Source: Niameybacter massiliensis
Lineage (GTDB): Bacteria > Bacillota > Clostridia > Lachnospirales > Cellulosilyticaceae
NCBI RefSeq assembly: GCF_001282685.1
Contig: NZ_LN875034.1
Coordinates: 521,550-585,549, forward strand
Direction of reading: 5' to 3'
DNA length: 64,000 nt
Below, piece by piece: positions 32,688-40,840 of the stretch. Positions within the stretch are counted from its first letter, which is position 1. Each line of letters begins with the position of its first letter. Position numbers and translations under genes: made by a program. The notes under the pieces are model-generated. The model saw nothing but the letters and a program-made list of their open reading frames with translations. It had not been told where the DNA came from and searched no databases.

Positions 32688-33479
32688 ATGATTAGAGATA
32701 TTACCATAGGACAATACTACCCAGTAGACTCTAAGATTCATCGCTTAGACCCTAGGACAAAGATTTTATTAACTTTTGCCTATATTATTGCACTTTTTTT
32801 AGTAGATACCGTATGGGGATATCTAGGAGTAATGCTTTCATTAGCTTTAGCTATTAAGATAAGTAAAGTCCCACTTAAATATATGCTAAAAGGTTTAAAG
32901 AGTATTGTTTTTATCCTACTCTTTACAGTAGTACTTAATATCTTCTTTACACCTGGAGAACATATTATTTTGGAGTGGGGTTTCCTAAAAATCACATGGG
33001 AAGGCATACTTTTTGCCGTTGAAATGGGAACAAGATTAATACTTTTAATCGTTGGTAGTTCATTACTTACTTTAACTACTTCTCCAATTCAGCTTACCGA
33101 TGGTATAGAGAGTCTGCTTATGCCATTTACAAAGATTCATGTACCAGCTCATGAAATTGCTATGATGATGAGTATATCACTTAGATTTATTCCAATTCTT
33201 TTAGAAGAGACAGATAAGATTATGAAGGCTCAAACAGCACGTGGAGCAGACTTTGAAACAGGTAATATTATGCAGCGTGCCAAAGCTATGATTCCAATTA
33301 TGGTACCATTGTTTATTTCTGCGTTTAGAAGAGCAGAGGAATTAGCCATGGCAATGGAAGCAAGATGTTATCAAGGTGGTAAAGGACGTACACGTATGAA
33401 TAAGCTACAATATAGTGGACGAGATTATATTGCCTTTGGTTGTGGTGTAGCTTATATTGTTATGTGTATCATTTTATAA
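32688..33479 (+). CDS. ecfT: ECF transporter transmembrane protein EcfT
   Basis: This 263-residue membrane protein is the coupling component that connects the ATPases to vitamin-binding S components. It has about five to six hydrophobic segments and the two coupling motifs, AQTARGADF and AMEARCY (Ala-Arg-Gly type). It starts directly after the ecfA2 stop. No S component is encoded in the window, so it is likely a group II module shared by S components encoded elsewhere. Confidence 0.95.
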   Translation: MIRDITIGQYYPVDSKIHRLDPRTKILLTFAYIIALFLVDTVWGYLGVMLSLALAIKISKVPLKYMLKGLKSIVFILLFTVVLNIFFTPGEHIILEWGFLKITWEGILFAVEMGTRLILLIVGSSLLTLTTSPIQLTDGIESLLMPFTKIHVPAHEIAMMMSISLRFIPILLEETDKIMKAQTARGADFETGNIMQRAKAMIPIMVPLFISAFRRAEELAMAMEARCYQGGKGRTRMNKLQYSGRDYIAFGCGVAYIVMCIIL

Positions 33480-33784
33480 TTGAAGCGTATTTAGCAGGAT
33501 TAGAAGATTTAAGTTGATCATCTATAGAGTATTAATCTTATAATGTTATTTATAGGTGATGAAGTATTATAGATGCGAGTTATTTAACAATATATTTGTT
33601 ATAAGATAATTTATGAAGCGAATTAAGAGAATAGAGTCTACGTTAGGTTGATAACGTAGGCTCTTATTAATGAAAAGATATGTAGTAATACTTTTAATAG
33701 GAAGAAAGTCGTACTAATATATAAAGTAAGAGCTTGATAAATTATTTTACATAGAGAAGATAAATAGAGAAATGAGGAGGATCT
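33480..33784. other. ecfT-truA spacer with a terminator-like hairpin
   Basis: About 305 bp without a gene. A 12-bp hairpin with one G-U pair (GAGTCTACGTTA 33634-33645, TAACGTAGGCTC 33652-33663, loop GGTTGA) is followed by a weak T-rich tail (CTTATTAA) and may end the ecf transcript. I see nothing else I can assign. Confidence 0.55.
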
Positions 33785-34540
33785 ATGAGGAGAGTACAGC
33801 TCATAGTAGCTTATGATGGAACTAATTTTCATGGTTTTGCTAAACAAAATCATGCAGCAACAATTCAAGGAACAATTGAAAAGGCATTATATGAATTAAC
33901 AAAAGAAAAGATTGATTTAGTAGGATCAGGACGTACAGATGCAGGGGTACATGCAAAAGGACAATGTTGTATTATTGATACCAACACTACTATTCCAACT
34001 AAGAATTTAGTAAAGGCCTTGAATGGACGTTTGCCTAAGAGTATTGTAATTAAAGATGCTATGGATGTAAAAGAAGATTTTCATCCACGCTTTATGGCAA
34101 AGCGAAAGACATATCGCTATCAAATTTTAACCAGTTCAGTAAATGATCCATTTGTAGGACCATTTAGCTATTTTTATCCTTATCCATTAGATATTGAAAG
34201 AATGCAAAAAGCAGCTAAGTATATAGAAGGTGAGCATGACTTTAAAGGTTTTTGTGCATCAGGAAGTTCAGTAAAAGGTACAGTGCGTACGGTATATAGT
34301 ATAGAAGTTAGAAAGGTAGATGACCTTATACAGATAGATATATGTGGTAATGGCTTCTTATATAATATGGTGCGTATTATAGCAGGTACACTTATCGAGG
34401 TGGGCAGAGGAAAGAAGGCCCCTAGATGTATAGCTGAAATGATAGAGAAAAAAGATCGTACATTAGGAGGTCCTACTGCACCACCAGAGGGTCTTACTCT
34501 TCTAGAAGTATATTATGATGATGCATTACGTTATGAATAG
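33785..34540 (+). CDS. truA: tRNA pseudouridine(38-40) synthase TruA
   Basis: This 251-residue enzyme converts uridines 38-40 of the tRNA anticodon arm to pseudouridine. The catalytic aspartate lies in GSGRTDAGVHAKGQ, and the YRY-containing KRKTYRYQI and NGFLYNMVRIIAGTLIEVGRGK are also conserved. The ATG follows GAGGAGG. Its place before rplM-rpsI is standard in Firmicutes. Confidence 0.97.
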   Translation: MRRVQLIVAYDGTNFHGFAKQNHAATIQGTIEKALYELTKEKIDLVGSGRTDAGVHAKGQCCIIDTNTTIPTKNLVKALNGRLPKSIVIKDAMDVKEDFHPRFMAKRKTYRYQILTSSVNDPFVGPFSYFYPYPLDIERMQKAAKYIEGEHDFKGFCASGSSVKGTVRTVYSIEVRKVDDLIQIDICGNGFLYNMVRIIAGTLIEVGRGKKAPRCIAEMIEKKDRTLGGPTAPPEGLTLLEVYYDDALRYE

Positions 34541-34832
34541 TATGGAGATATGTAGAAAAATATTATTTAGACTGGAATAACCTTTTCCCTTATTCTATAA
34601 AGTATTAAATTATCATAACGTGTAACTACATGAATAGATATGTATTTCTAAGTTTATATAAGACATAAAAAGTAATAATAAGTATAAAATTATACGTTTT
34701 AAATGCATAATAATAGTTTAATTTAGACTTATAAATACAAATTCCACAGAGTATGTAGTAAAACTAGAAAAATGTGGATAACTACTCAAAAAAAATGGAT
34801 AAAATGTGCATAAATAAATGAAGTGTAGTATC
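34541..34832. other. truA-rplM spacer with a DnaA-box cluster
   Basis: This AT-rich spacer holds no gene. Near its end is a perfect DnaA box (TGTGGATAA, 34773-34781), a second match to the relaxed consensus (TGTGCATAA, 34805-34813), and a weaker one (about 34796-34803), all within 45 bp and just upstream of the rplM promoter. They could bind DnaA as a regulator or titration site. A chance occurrence in AT-rich DNA is also possible. Confidence 0.5.
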
Positions 34833-34861
34833 TTGACAGGCTATGTGACCTATACTATAAT
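34833..34861 (+). promoter_or_regulatory. Promoter of rplM-rpsI
   Basis: A consensus -35 TTGACA (34833-34838) and consensus -10 TATAAT (34856-34861) with a 17-bp spacer make this one of the best promoters in the window. Confidence 0.9.
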
Positions 34862-34867
34862 GTAATT

Positions 34868-34955
34868 TGTGTTAATAAGCCCACTTATAAAATCCAAATA
34901 GCCCCGGATTTTATATTAAATAGACGGTTTAACTAGCGAAGACTAGAATCCGAAG
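34868..34955 (+). promoter_or_regulatory. Candidate L13 leader RNA
   Basis: The ~100-nt 5' UTR contains a hairpin (AAAATCC 34889-34895, GGATTTT 34906-34912) and a second one formed by CGGTTT...CTAG (from about 34924) and CTAG...AATCCG (to about 34953). A conserved L13 leader element is known before rplM in Firmicutes; assignment here rests on position and folding only. Confidence 0.5.
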
Positions 34956-34966
34956 GAGGGAATTAT

Positions 34967-35401
34967 ATGAGAACAACATACATGGCAAATGCTCAAAATG
35001 TTGAAAGAAATTGGTATGTTATTGATGCTGAAGGTCAAACAGTAGGTAGACTTGCAAGCCAAATCGCGGCAGTATTAAGAGGTAAAAACAAACCTACTTA
35101 TACTCCACACGTAGATTGCGGTGATCACGTTATCGTAATCAATGCAGAAAAAGTAGTATTCACAGGTAAAAAACTTGACCAAAAATTATACAGAAGACAC
35201 TCTGGATACGCTGGTGGTTTAAAAGAGACTAAAGCACGCGATATGCTTAACACTCATCCAGAACGCGTTATTATGTACGCTGTAAAAGGTATGCTTCCTA
35301 AAAACTCTTTAGGTAGACAAATGCTTACAAAATTACGTGTATACGCTGGAACAGAGCACAATCATGAAGCTCAACAACCAGTAGAACTTAAATTCAACTA
35401 A
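34967..35401 (+). CDS. rplM: 50S ribosomal protein L13
   Basis: This 144-residue uL13 is an early assembly protein. [20 protein letters not shown] matches the Firmicutes start (MRTT-MANA), which supports the ATG at 34967 over the internal [21 protein letters not shown] and [12 protein letters not shown] are conserved. It follows GAAGGAGGG, and rpsI is 24 bp downstream. Confidence 0.98.
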   Translation: MRTTYMANAQNVERNWYVIDAEGQTVGRLASQIAAVLRGKNKPTYTPHVDCGDHVIVINAEKVVFTGKKLDQKLYRRHSGYAGGLKETKARDMLNTHPERVIMYAVKGMLPKNSLGRQMLTKLRVYAGTEHNHEAQQPVELKFN

Positions 35402-35425
35402 TAGTATCGAGAGGAGGAAATACAA

Positions 35426-35818
35426 ATGGCAGCAGTTAGATATTATGGAACAGGTAGACGTAAAAGCTCTGTAGCTAGAGTATACCTTGTACCAGGAACA
35501 GGTAAAATCACAATCAATAAAAGAGATATCGAAGAATACTTCGGTCTTGAAACATTAAAAGTTATCACTCGTCAACCTTTAGTACTTACAGAAACATTAA
35601 CTAAATTTGATGTTAGAGTAAACGTTCACGGTGGTGGTACAACAGGACAAGCAGGTGCTATCCGTCATGGTATTAGCCGTGCTCTTCTTCAAGCTGATGG
35701 AGAATTCCGTCCAGCTCTTAAAAAAGCAGGTTTCTTAACAAGGGATCCAAGAATGAAAGAAAGAAAAAAATACGGTCTCAAAGCTGCGAGACGTGCACCA
35801 CAATTCTCAAAAAGATAA
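35426..35818 (+). CDS. rpsI: 30S ribosomal protein S9
   Basis: This 130-residue uS9 has a C-terminal tail that touches P-site t[24 protein letters not shown] and the C-terminus [12 protein letters not shown] are conserved. The start follows GAGGAGG. It ends the rplM-rpsI unit. Confidence 0.98.
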   Translation: MAAVRYYGTGRRKSSVARVYLVPGTGKITINKRDIEEYFGLETLKVITRQPLVLTETLTKFDVRVNVHGGGTTGQAGAIRHGISRALLQADGEFRPALKKAGFLTRDPRMKERKKYGLKAARRAPQFSKR

Positions 35819-35839
35819 TTTTACGTGCACACGTATTCA

Positions 35840-35878
35840 AGAACTCCAAAGAGTTATACTCTTTGGAGTTCTTTTTTT
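35840..35878 (+). terminator. Terminator after rpsI
   Basis: A perfect 15-bp stem (35840-35854 with 35858-35872, loop TAT) is followed by a T-run to 35878. Confidence 0.95.
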
Positions 35879-36001
35879 GTGCGTGCATAGAAAAGCTAAA
35901 ACTGCAAATTATCTTATATAGAAAGCACATCTTGAAAGCTTATAGATAGGGATAAGCCCTTAACTAGAGCTGATTAATGATAATGAGGAGGCAGCACTTT
36001 T

Positions 36002-36607
36002 ATGCAGGGCAGAGGAAAATTATTTAAAAAGATTAGGGAGTATGAAGCTTCTATGCTTTCTATAAAAGATTATCTTACAAAAGAGTTTGAGCTCAAGGAT
36101 AATGAAGTACTTGTAGATATCAACTTATATGAAGGTCTTACAGTAATCGATCCTTTATCATGGGGCAAGCAAAGTGAGTTGAATGGAGAGATTTATGAGT
36201 ATATTGACAATAAAACATATATCATTCCTGTAAAATATTCTATTACTTTATGTTTTCATCATGATGGGATTAGTGAAGAGGAGCAGAATAAGATTAGAGA
36301 ATTGATAGAAGAACATTATATGCTTGTTTTACATGATAAGAAGGTAGACTTAGGTATTAATGCAATAAAGGTACTAGGGCTTGGGATTGTAGGTGCACTT
36401 TTGTTAAGTATGTATTTTGTTTTACAGGTAACAAGTATACAGCAGCTTTTCATGGAATTTTTAAGTATAGCAGGTACCTTTGCATTATGGGAAGCAGTGG
36501 ATTTCTATTTATTAGAAAGAAGGGAAATACAGCAAGAGAGGTTAAATGCTGGGCAGATTGTATTAAGTCATGTTATTTTCTCACAAAAGAACCAAGAGGA
36601 AGGATAA
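36002..36607 (+). CDS. Hypothetical membrane protein
   Basis: This 201-residue protein is not one I recognise. The first ~120 residues are soluble and charged, with a beta-rich segment (VKYSITLCFHHDG) and a helix (SEEEQNKIRELIEEHY). Two hydrophobic segments follow near residues 121-143 and 146-166, and the C-terminus is charged (LLERREIQQERLNAG). No signal peptide is visible, so the N-terminal domain is probably cytoplasmic. The ATG follows GAGGAGG. It stands alone between the rpsI terminator and the marR promoter. Confidence 0.75.
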   Translation: MQGRGKLFKKIREYEASMLSIKDYLTKEFELKDNEVLVDINLYEGLTVIDPLSWGKQSELNGEIYEYIDNKTYIIPVKYSITLCFHHDGISEEEQNKIRELIEEHYMLVLHDKKVDLGINAIKVLGLGIVGALLLSMYFVLQVTSIQQLFMEFLSIAGTFALWEAVDFYLLERREIQQERLNAGQIVLSHVIFSQKNQEEG

Positions 36608-36623
36608 TAATCTTTGAGATGAG

Positions 36624-36652
36624 TTGACAAAAAGAAGCTTTCTCCTTATACT
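36624..36652 (+). promoter_or_regulatory. Promoter of marR-MATE
   Basis: The -35 TTGACA (36624-36629) and -10 TATACT (36647-36652) have a 17-bp spacer. The predicted start near 36659 abuts the inverted repeat described next. Confidence 0.8.
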
Positions 36653-36661
36653 TACTTATGA

Positions 36662-36680
36662 TAATTACTAATAGTAACTA
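36662..36680. promoter_or_regulatory. Putative MarR operator
   Basis: TTACTA-A-TAGTAA (36665-36677) is a perfect inverted repeat that extends to 9-bp arms with one mismatch. It lies just downstream of the marR -10 box, where a bound repressor would block transcription. A second AT-rich inverted repeat (TAATTT-T-AAATTA) lies at 36706-36718. The size fits MarR-family operators; binding is inference. Confidence 0.5.
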
Positions 36681-36748
36681 ATTTGGAAAACGATAAGGAA
36701 CATATTAATTTTAAATTAGGATAGAGGGTTATGGAGGAGGCATAGAAT

Positions 36749-37198
36749 ATGAACACAGAAAAAATAAAGGAGCTTTTAAACAGTTGTTTTACTGCCAAAA
36801 AGATTACAGAAACAATGGAGGAGCTACCAAAAGGATTTAAGCCAAGGCATATACATGTCATTGATAGTATTTATACTATTGGAGAGCGAAAAGAAGATGT
36901 ACGTATTAGTGATGTAAGTAAGGAACTTCATATTACGACACCTAGTGTAACAAAGTTAATCAATGAGTTAGAGGCCATGGAGGCAGTCGAAAAATATACA
37001 TGGAGTGAAGATAAACGTGTGACTTTAGTACGTCTAACCAAACTTGGGCAGTGCTATCAAAAACATTATGTCTTAGAGTACCATGAAGCGTGGGCAAAGG
37101 GACTAAGTGACATTACAGATGAAGAAGTGGATCTTGTTGTAAGTGTCATCGAAAAATTGCAGCAAGCTATGCCAAAGCAAGGAGGGGAGCATGAGTAG
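36749..37198 (+). CDS. MarR family transcriptional regulator
   Basis: This 149-residue winged-helix protein has the MarR core: VRISDVSKELHITTPSVTKLINELEAMEAVEKYTWSEDKRVTLVRLT (helix-turn-helix and wing, residues about 50-97). It overlaps the MATE transporter gene by 8 nt and sits behind a promoter with an operator-like palindrome. The likely role is to repress its own operon and be released by a small molecule that the pump exports. The inducer cannot be read from the sequence. Confidence 0.92.
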   Translation: MNTEKIKELLNSCFTAKKITETMEELPKGFKPRHIHVIDSIYTIGERKEDVRISDVSKELHITTPSVTKLINELEAMEAVEKYTWSEDKRVTLVRLTKLGQCYQKHYVLEYHEAWAKGLSDITDEEVDLVVSVIEKLQQAMPKQGGEHE

Positions 37199-38522
37199 TC
37201 ATTCAGATTTTTCAACAGGTAAAATTTCTACAATGATTCTTAAGTTTTCTATTCCAGCTGCCGTATCTTTGTTGATTACAGCAATCTACAATATAGTAGA
37301 TCGAATGTTTATTGGTAACGTTAATGGAAGTACAGCATTAGCTGCATTATCTATTTGTTTTCCACTTTCTTTTATGATGATTGCATTTGGGTTAATGTGT
37401 AGTGCAGGAGGTTCAACACTCTTTACATTACTAAGAGGCAAAGGGGATGAAGTAGGAGCAAATCGTGCATTTAGTTCAGCTTTTTTATTGACGATTCTAT
37501 TTGAAGTAAGTCTATCTATTGTACTATTAGTTTTTGCCCCAACCTTTTTAAAGCTCTTTGGAGTTACAGAGACAACTTATGATTTGGCTCTACAATATTA
37601 TAAGATTGTTAGTTTGGGATGTGTCTTCCAGGGCTTAACCTTTATATTATGTGATTTTGTACGTGTATCAGGTAAGCCTATTATGGGGATGTGGGTAACG
37701 ACCTTAGGGGCTGTTACAAATATTATTTTAGATGCGATATTTGTTGCTGGATTAGGATGGGGTGTTCAAGGGGCTGCATGGGCAACTATAATTGGGCAAG
37801 TTGTATCGGTAGTATTTGGAGCTTGGATGATCTTCTCAGGAAGGACATTAGTAAAAATTAAGAGGGAAAGTTTTAAGATAGATTCTGCTATTTCAAAAGA
37901 ACTTCTTAAATGTGGTTTTGCTTTTTGGATTGCTCAGATTGCTATGGGATTTATTGCTTTAGTTTATAATGGACAATTAGGTAAATATGGTGGAGACATT
38001 GCTATTAGTGTGTATGCTGTAATTTCAAGTATTATGACCTTTGTTATTATGCCTGCAAGTGGTATTAGTCAGGGGATTCAACCTTTAGTTGGATTTAACT
38101 ATAGTACAGGGCACTATGATAGAGTTAAGAAAATCTTTCTTCAAGCAACAGCCTTCTCTATAGGGATAACCCTTATTATATGGAGCATGACTGAACTGTT
38201 CCCAGGTTTTATTATTAATATGTTTGGTGGTGGAAGTGAATTATTGGAGATAGGTATACCTGCTCTTAGAACTAACTTTATTATTGCACCAGTACTTGGA
38301 TTTGTTATGCTAGCAACAACTTTCTTCCAATCTATAGGGAAGCCGAATGCTTCTTCTGTGATTACCTTAATAAGACAGGTTGTAGCGCTTATTCCCCTGA
38401 TTTACTTATTACCTATAGTACTTGGAACAATAGGGATCTTCTATGCACAGCCTATAAGTGATCTACTTGCAACAGTGTTATCATGGGTATTAATACATAA
38501 GGAATTTAAGAAGTTAGTTTAG
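37191..38522 (+). CDS. MATE family efflux transporter
   Basis: This 443-residue inner-membrane protein has the two-half, 12-helix layout of the MATE/MOP superfamily. KISTMILKFSIPAAVSLLITAIYNIVDRMFIGN at the N-terminus and the repeated half starting near FAFWIAQIAMGFIALVYNG are typical. These pumps exchange Na+ or H+ for cationic drugs. The frame extends upstream to 37143, but the ATG at 37191 follows AGGAGGGG, inside the end of marR. Confidence 0.93.
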   Translation: MSSHSDFSTGKISTMILKFSIPAAVSLLITAIYNIVDRMFIGNVNGSTALAALSICFPLSFMMIAFGLMCSAGGSTLFTLLRGKGDEVGANRAFSSAFLLTILFEVSLSIVLLVFAPTFLKLFGVTETTYDLALQYYKIVSLGCVFQGLTFILCDFVRVSGKPIMGMWVTTLGAVTNIILDAIFVAGLGWGVQGAAWATIIGQVVSVVFGAWMIFSGRTLVKIKRESFKIDSAISKELLKCGFAFWIAQIAMGFIALVYNGQLGKYGGDIAISVYAVISSIMTFVIMPASGISQGIQPLVGFNYSTGHYDRVKKIFLQATAFSIGITLIIWSMTELFPGFIINMFGGGSELLEIGIPALRTNFIIAPVLGFVMLATTFFQSIGKPNASSVITLIRQVVALIPLIYLLPIVLGTIGIFYAQPISDLLATVLSWVLIHKEFKKLV

Positions 38523-38860
38523 GATAAATGATAGAATCATTTGTATAGCTAGAGGTAATAGAATCATTTACAAAGCTAGCTATAAAGATAGAGTATAGAG
38601 ATCATTTACAAAGCTAGCTATAAGGATAGATTATAGAGATTATTTAAAAAGTTATTCATAAGGATAAGCAAAAGAGGTCATTTGCAAAGTTAGAGCCATA
38701 AGGATAAGCAAAAGAGTTAATTTACAATGATAAGTGATAAGGATAGGCTGTAAAAAGAAGTAACTTATAGTGATAACTTATAAGGATAGAATAAAGAAGT
38801 AATTTGTAAAGATGAAGTATAAGAATAAGTAATAAAAATAGCTCATAAAGTATAGAAGCA
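38522..38860. repeat. Degenerate tandem repeat array (~38-bp unit)
   Basis: About eight diverged direct copies start near 38522, 38560, 38597, 38635, 38673, 38713, 38756 and 38795, a spacing of 37-43 bp. The two best copies (38560-38596 and 38597-38634) share TCATTTACAAAGCTAGCTAT followed by AA(A/G)GATAGA; later copies keep only AGAG..TCATTT.CAAAG and ATAAGGATA. The period is not a multiple of three and all frames hold stops, so it is not coding. It is not CRISPR: there are no distinct spacers. Confidence 0.75.
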
Positions 38861-38905
38861 AAAATGCCTTCAGTAGACTACTAAGAGTCACTGAAGGCAT
38901 TTTTT
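38860..38905. terminator. Bidirectional terminator between MATE and SDR
   Basis: A perfect 15-bp stem (AAAAATGCCTTCAGT 38860-38874, ACTGAAGGCATTTTT 38890-38904) with an inner GACT/AGTC pairing is flanked by A- and T-tracts, so it can work on both strands for these convergent genes. The 80 bp after it, up to the SDR stop, hold nothing I recognise. Confidence 0.9.
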
Positions 38906-38988
38906 TAAGCGCTAATATAGTCTACGACATCCATAAAAGTACAAAATATTTCTATATTTAGGCCCTACATCTATGACCGATGACTAGG

Positions 38989-39768
38989 TTAGAGTAGACC
39001 ACCATCTAAAGTAAGAATCTGTCCGGTCATATAGCTTGCAGCATTGCTTACTAGGTAGAGACAAGTTTGGGCAACTTCATTGGCTTGTCCTGTACGACAA
39101 AGGGGTACTTCATCGATAAAGGCATTGCGATCATCTTCTGTAAAGTGAGCATTCATCTCGGTATCAATCCAGCCACAAGCAATGGCATTGACACGAATGT
39201 TAGAAGGCCCTAATTCTTTAGCCAGTGCCTTTGTAAAGCCATTAAGGGCACTTTTACTTGTACTGTAAGCTACTTCACAAGAAGCGCCAACATTACCCCA
39301 GATAGAAGAAATATTAATGATGCAGCCTTTATGACTTGCAATCATATGAGGCGTAGCTAGGTGGCAGCAGTTATAGGCTGAGTTTAAATTAGTCGTTATG
39401 ACTTTTTGCCATAGATCAGGTGGTGTATCTGTAAAGAGTCCTACGTGACTGATACCTGCATTGTTAATAAGAATAGTTGGATAGCTTCCAAATACTTCAT
39501 GGCAGTGGGCAAAAAGTTCTTCGGTAACTTGATAGTTAGAAATATCCCCTAAAAATGAAGTGACATTGTAGCCAGAAGAGGCTAACTCAGTATGGGTATC
39601 TATGAGGGCTTGCTGGTTAGAAGCACCGTTAAGTACAACTCGAGCACCGAGCTGAGCAAAATGGGTTGCTATGGCACGTCCAATACCACGGGATGAGCCT
39701 GTTACAAGAACAACTTCCTCTTTGTAGTTAGGTAGACTACAAGGACTTTGAATTTGATTAGATTCCAT
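38989..39768 (-). CDS. SDR oxidoreductase, likely EF-P 5-aminopentanone reductase
   Basis: This 259-residue short-chain dehydrogenase has TGSSRGIG (residues 23-30, NAD(P) binding), NNAG (102-105) and the catalytic Ser154, Tyr168, Lys172. The segment SSIWGNVGASCEVAYSTSKSA and the NNAGISHVGLFTDT region closely resemble Bacillus YmfI, which reduces the 5-aminopentanone group on elongation factor P. A generic FabG-like reductase remains possible. It lies 6 bp after nfo in the same operon; its AAAGGAG site is inside the end of nfo. Confidence 0.7.
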   Translation of the reverse strand: MESNQIQSPCSLPNYKEEVVLVTGSSRGIGRAIATHFAQLGARVVLNGASNQQALIDTHTELASSGYNVTSFLGDISNYQVTEELFAHCHEVFGSYPTILINNAGISHVGLFTDTPPDLWQKVITTNLNSAYNCCHLATPHMIASHKGCIINISSIWGNVGASCEVAYSTSKSALNGFTKALAKELGPSNIRVNAIACGWIDTEMNAHFTEDDRNAFIDEVPLCRTGQANEVAQTCLYLVSNAASYMTGQILTLDGGLL

Positions 39769-39774
39769 GGCTAT

Positions 39775-40632
39775 TTATTCTCCTTTTAGGAAAGCAATTT
39801 CTTCCTTATATAAGTTGGTTTTCTTATCAAGCCAAGGTGTTTCTAAGATAAATGGTCTACCTTGTACTTTAGGATGATGCACAATACGATAGAGGGCGTC
39901 ACGACCAATTTGATCTTTTCCTTTAGGGTTTTCTTCTGTAGCGCCTAAGTTAGCATGACGGTCTTTACGTGCACCACGTACATTAAGAGAACCGTTAATA
40001 TGGAATACTTTGAGTTTATCCAGCCCGATAATACGGTCAAATTCTTCAATGACATGGTCAAAGTTTTCAATAATATCATAGCCGCTATCATGAAGGTGGC
40101 AAGTATCCACACAGACACCAACTTTATCAGAGTATTTCACACCATCTATGATCGCTTTAAGTTCTTCGAAGCAACGACCGATTTCACTCCCTTTACCAGC
40201 CATTGTTTCAAGGCAGATACAAGGTTTAGTATCTTCTGTAAGAACTTCATTTAATCCGGCAATAATACGTTCTGTGCCGTATTCTAGTGTTTCAGTAGTG
40301 AAAGAGCCTGGATGAAGGACTAAATAATCTGAGCCTAGAGCCGTTGTACGCTCGATTTCTAAAGCTAAGAACTCTTTAGCAAGTTGATACGTATCTTCTT
40401 TACAAGAGGCTAAATTAATAATATAGGGTGCATGGATGACGATATCTGAAAGTCCATAAGCCTCCATAAAGGCTTTTCCTTCTTTAATTTTTAACTTTTC
40501 TAGTGGGGAACGCTTTGTATTTTGAGGTGCACCAGTATAAATCATAAAAGTATTTGCACCGTAGGAATATGCTTCTTTTGCTGCACCTAAAAGGCCACCA
40601 GACATAGAAACATGAGAACCGATTTTTAACAT
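39775..40632 (-). CDS. nfo: Endonuclease IV (AP endonuclease)
   Basis: This 285-residue TIM-barrel nuclease cuts 5' to abasic sites in base-excision repair. All nine zinc ligands of the family are visible: His67, His107, Glu142, Asp176, His179, His211, Asp224, His226 and Glu264. Two departures are seen: the usual HxNDSK is HINGSL (Gly214), and the segment after DRH is expanded ([13 protein letters not shown]). Both lie beside the active site and may be lineage features. The start follows AAGGAGAT. It is the first gene of a two-gene minus-strand operon. Confidence 0.95.
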   Translation of the reverse strand: MLKIGSHVSMSGGLLGAAKEAYSYGANTFMIYTGAPQNTKRSPLEKLKIKEGKAFMEAYGLSDIVIHAPYIINLASCKEDTYQLAKEFLALEIERTTALGSDYLVLHPGSFTTETLEYGTERIIAGLNEVLTEDTKPCICLETMAGKGSEIGRCFEELKAIIDGVKYSDKVGVCVDTCHLHDSGYDIIENFDHVIEEFDRIIGLDKLKVFHINGSLNVRGARKDRHANLGATEENPKGKDQIGRDALYRIVHHPKVQGRPFILETPWLDKKTNLYKEEIAFLKGE

Positions 40633-40840
40633 AATAATCTCCTTTTTTCTAATCTAGTTTAAAATACACCAAATATTTACAATTGAGTATAACTATAGTA
40701 TACTAATTATTAACATTTAAAGGTTCTAAAATACAAATTTTATTAAATTCGACCTGAACTTTAGAACTCTGTTTATAGTAGCATATAATAAGGAGAATTA
40801 TAAGGGCATATTATGATTTTAAATCCTAGGGGGAAGTTAT
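40633..40840. promoter_or_regulatory. Divergent promoter region between nfo and LCP gene
   Basis: On the + strand TTAGAA (40761-40766) and TATAAT (40784-40789) are 17 bp apart and could drive the LCP gene. On the minus strand TATACT-type -10 candidates lie in an inverted repeat (AGTATA-ACTATAG-TATACT, about 40686-40704) upstream of nfo. The pairing of -35 boxes for nfo is unclear. Confidence 0.45.

Noticed and set aside
34541..34866. Replication origin
   Set aside because: Only two or three DnaA boxes are present, with no dnaA/dnaN genes nearby; ribosomal operons flank it on both sides.
34967..34984. Later ATG (34982) as rplM start
   Set aside because: The first ATG has the better-placed ribosome-binding site, and MRTT-MANA is the conserved Firmicutes N-terminus.
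38522..38860. CRISPR array
   Set aside because: Copies are adjacent and diverged, with no unique spacers and no cas genes in the window.
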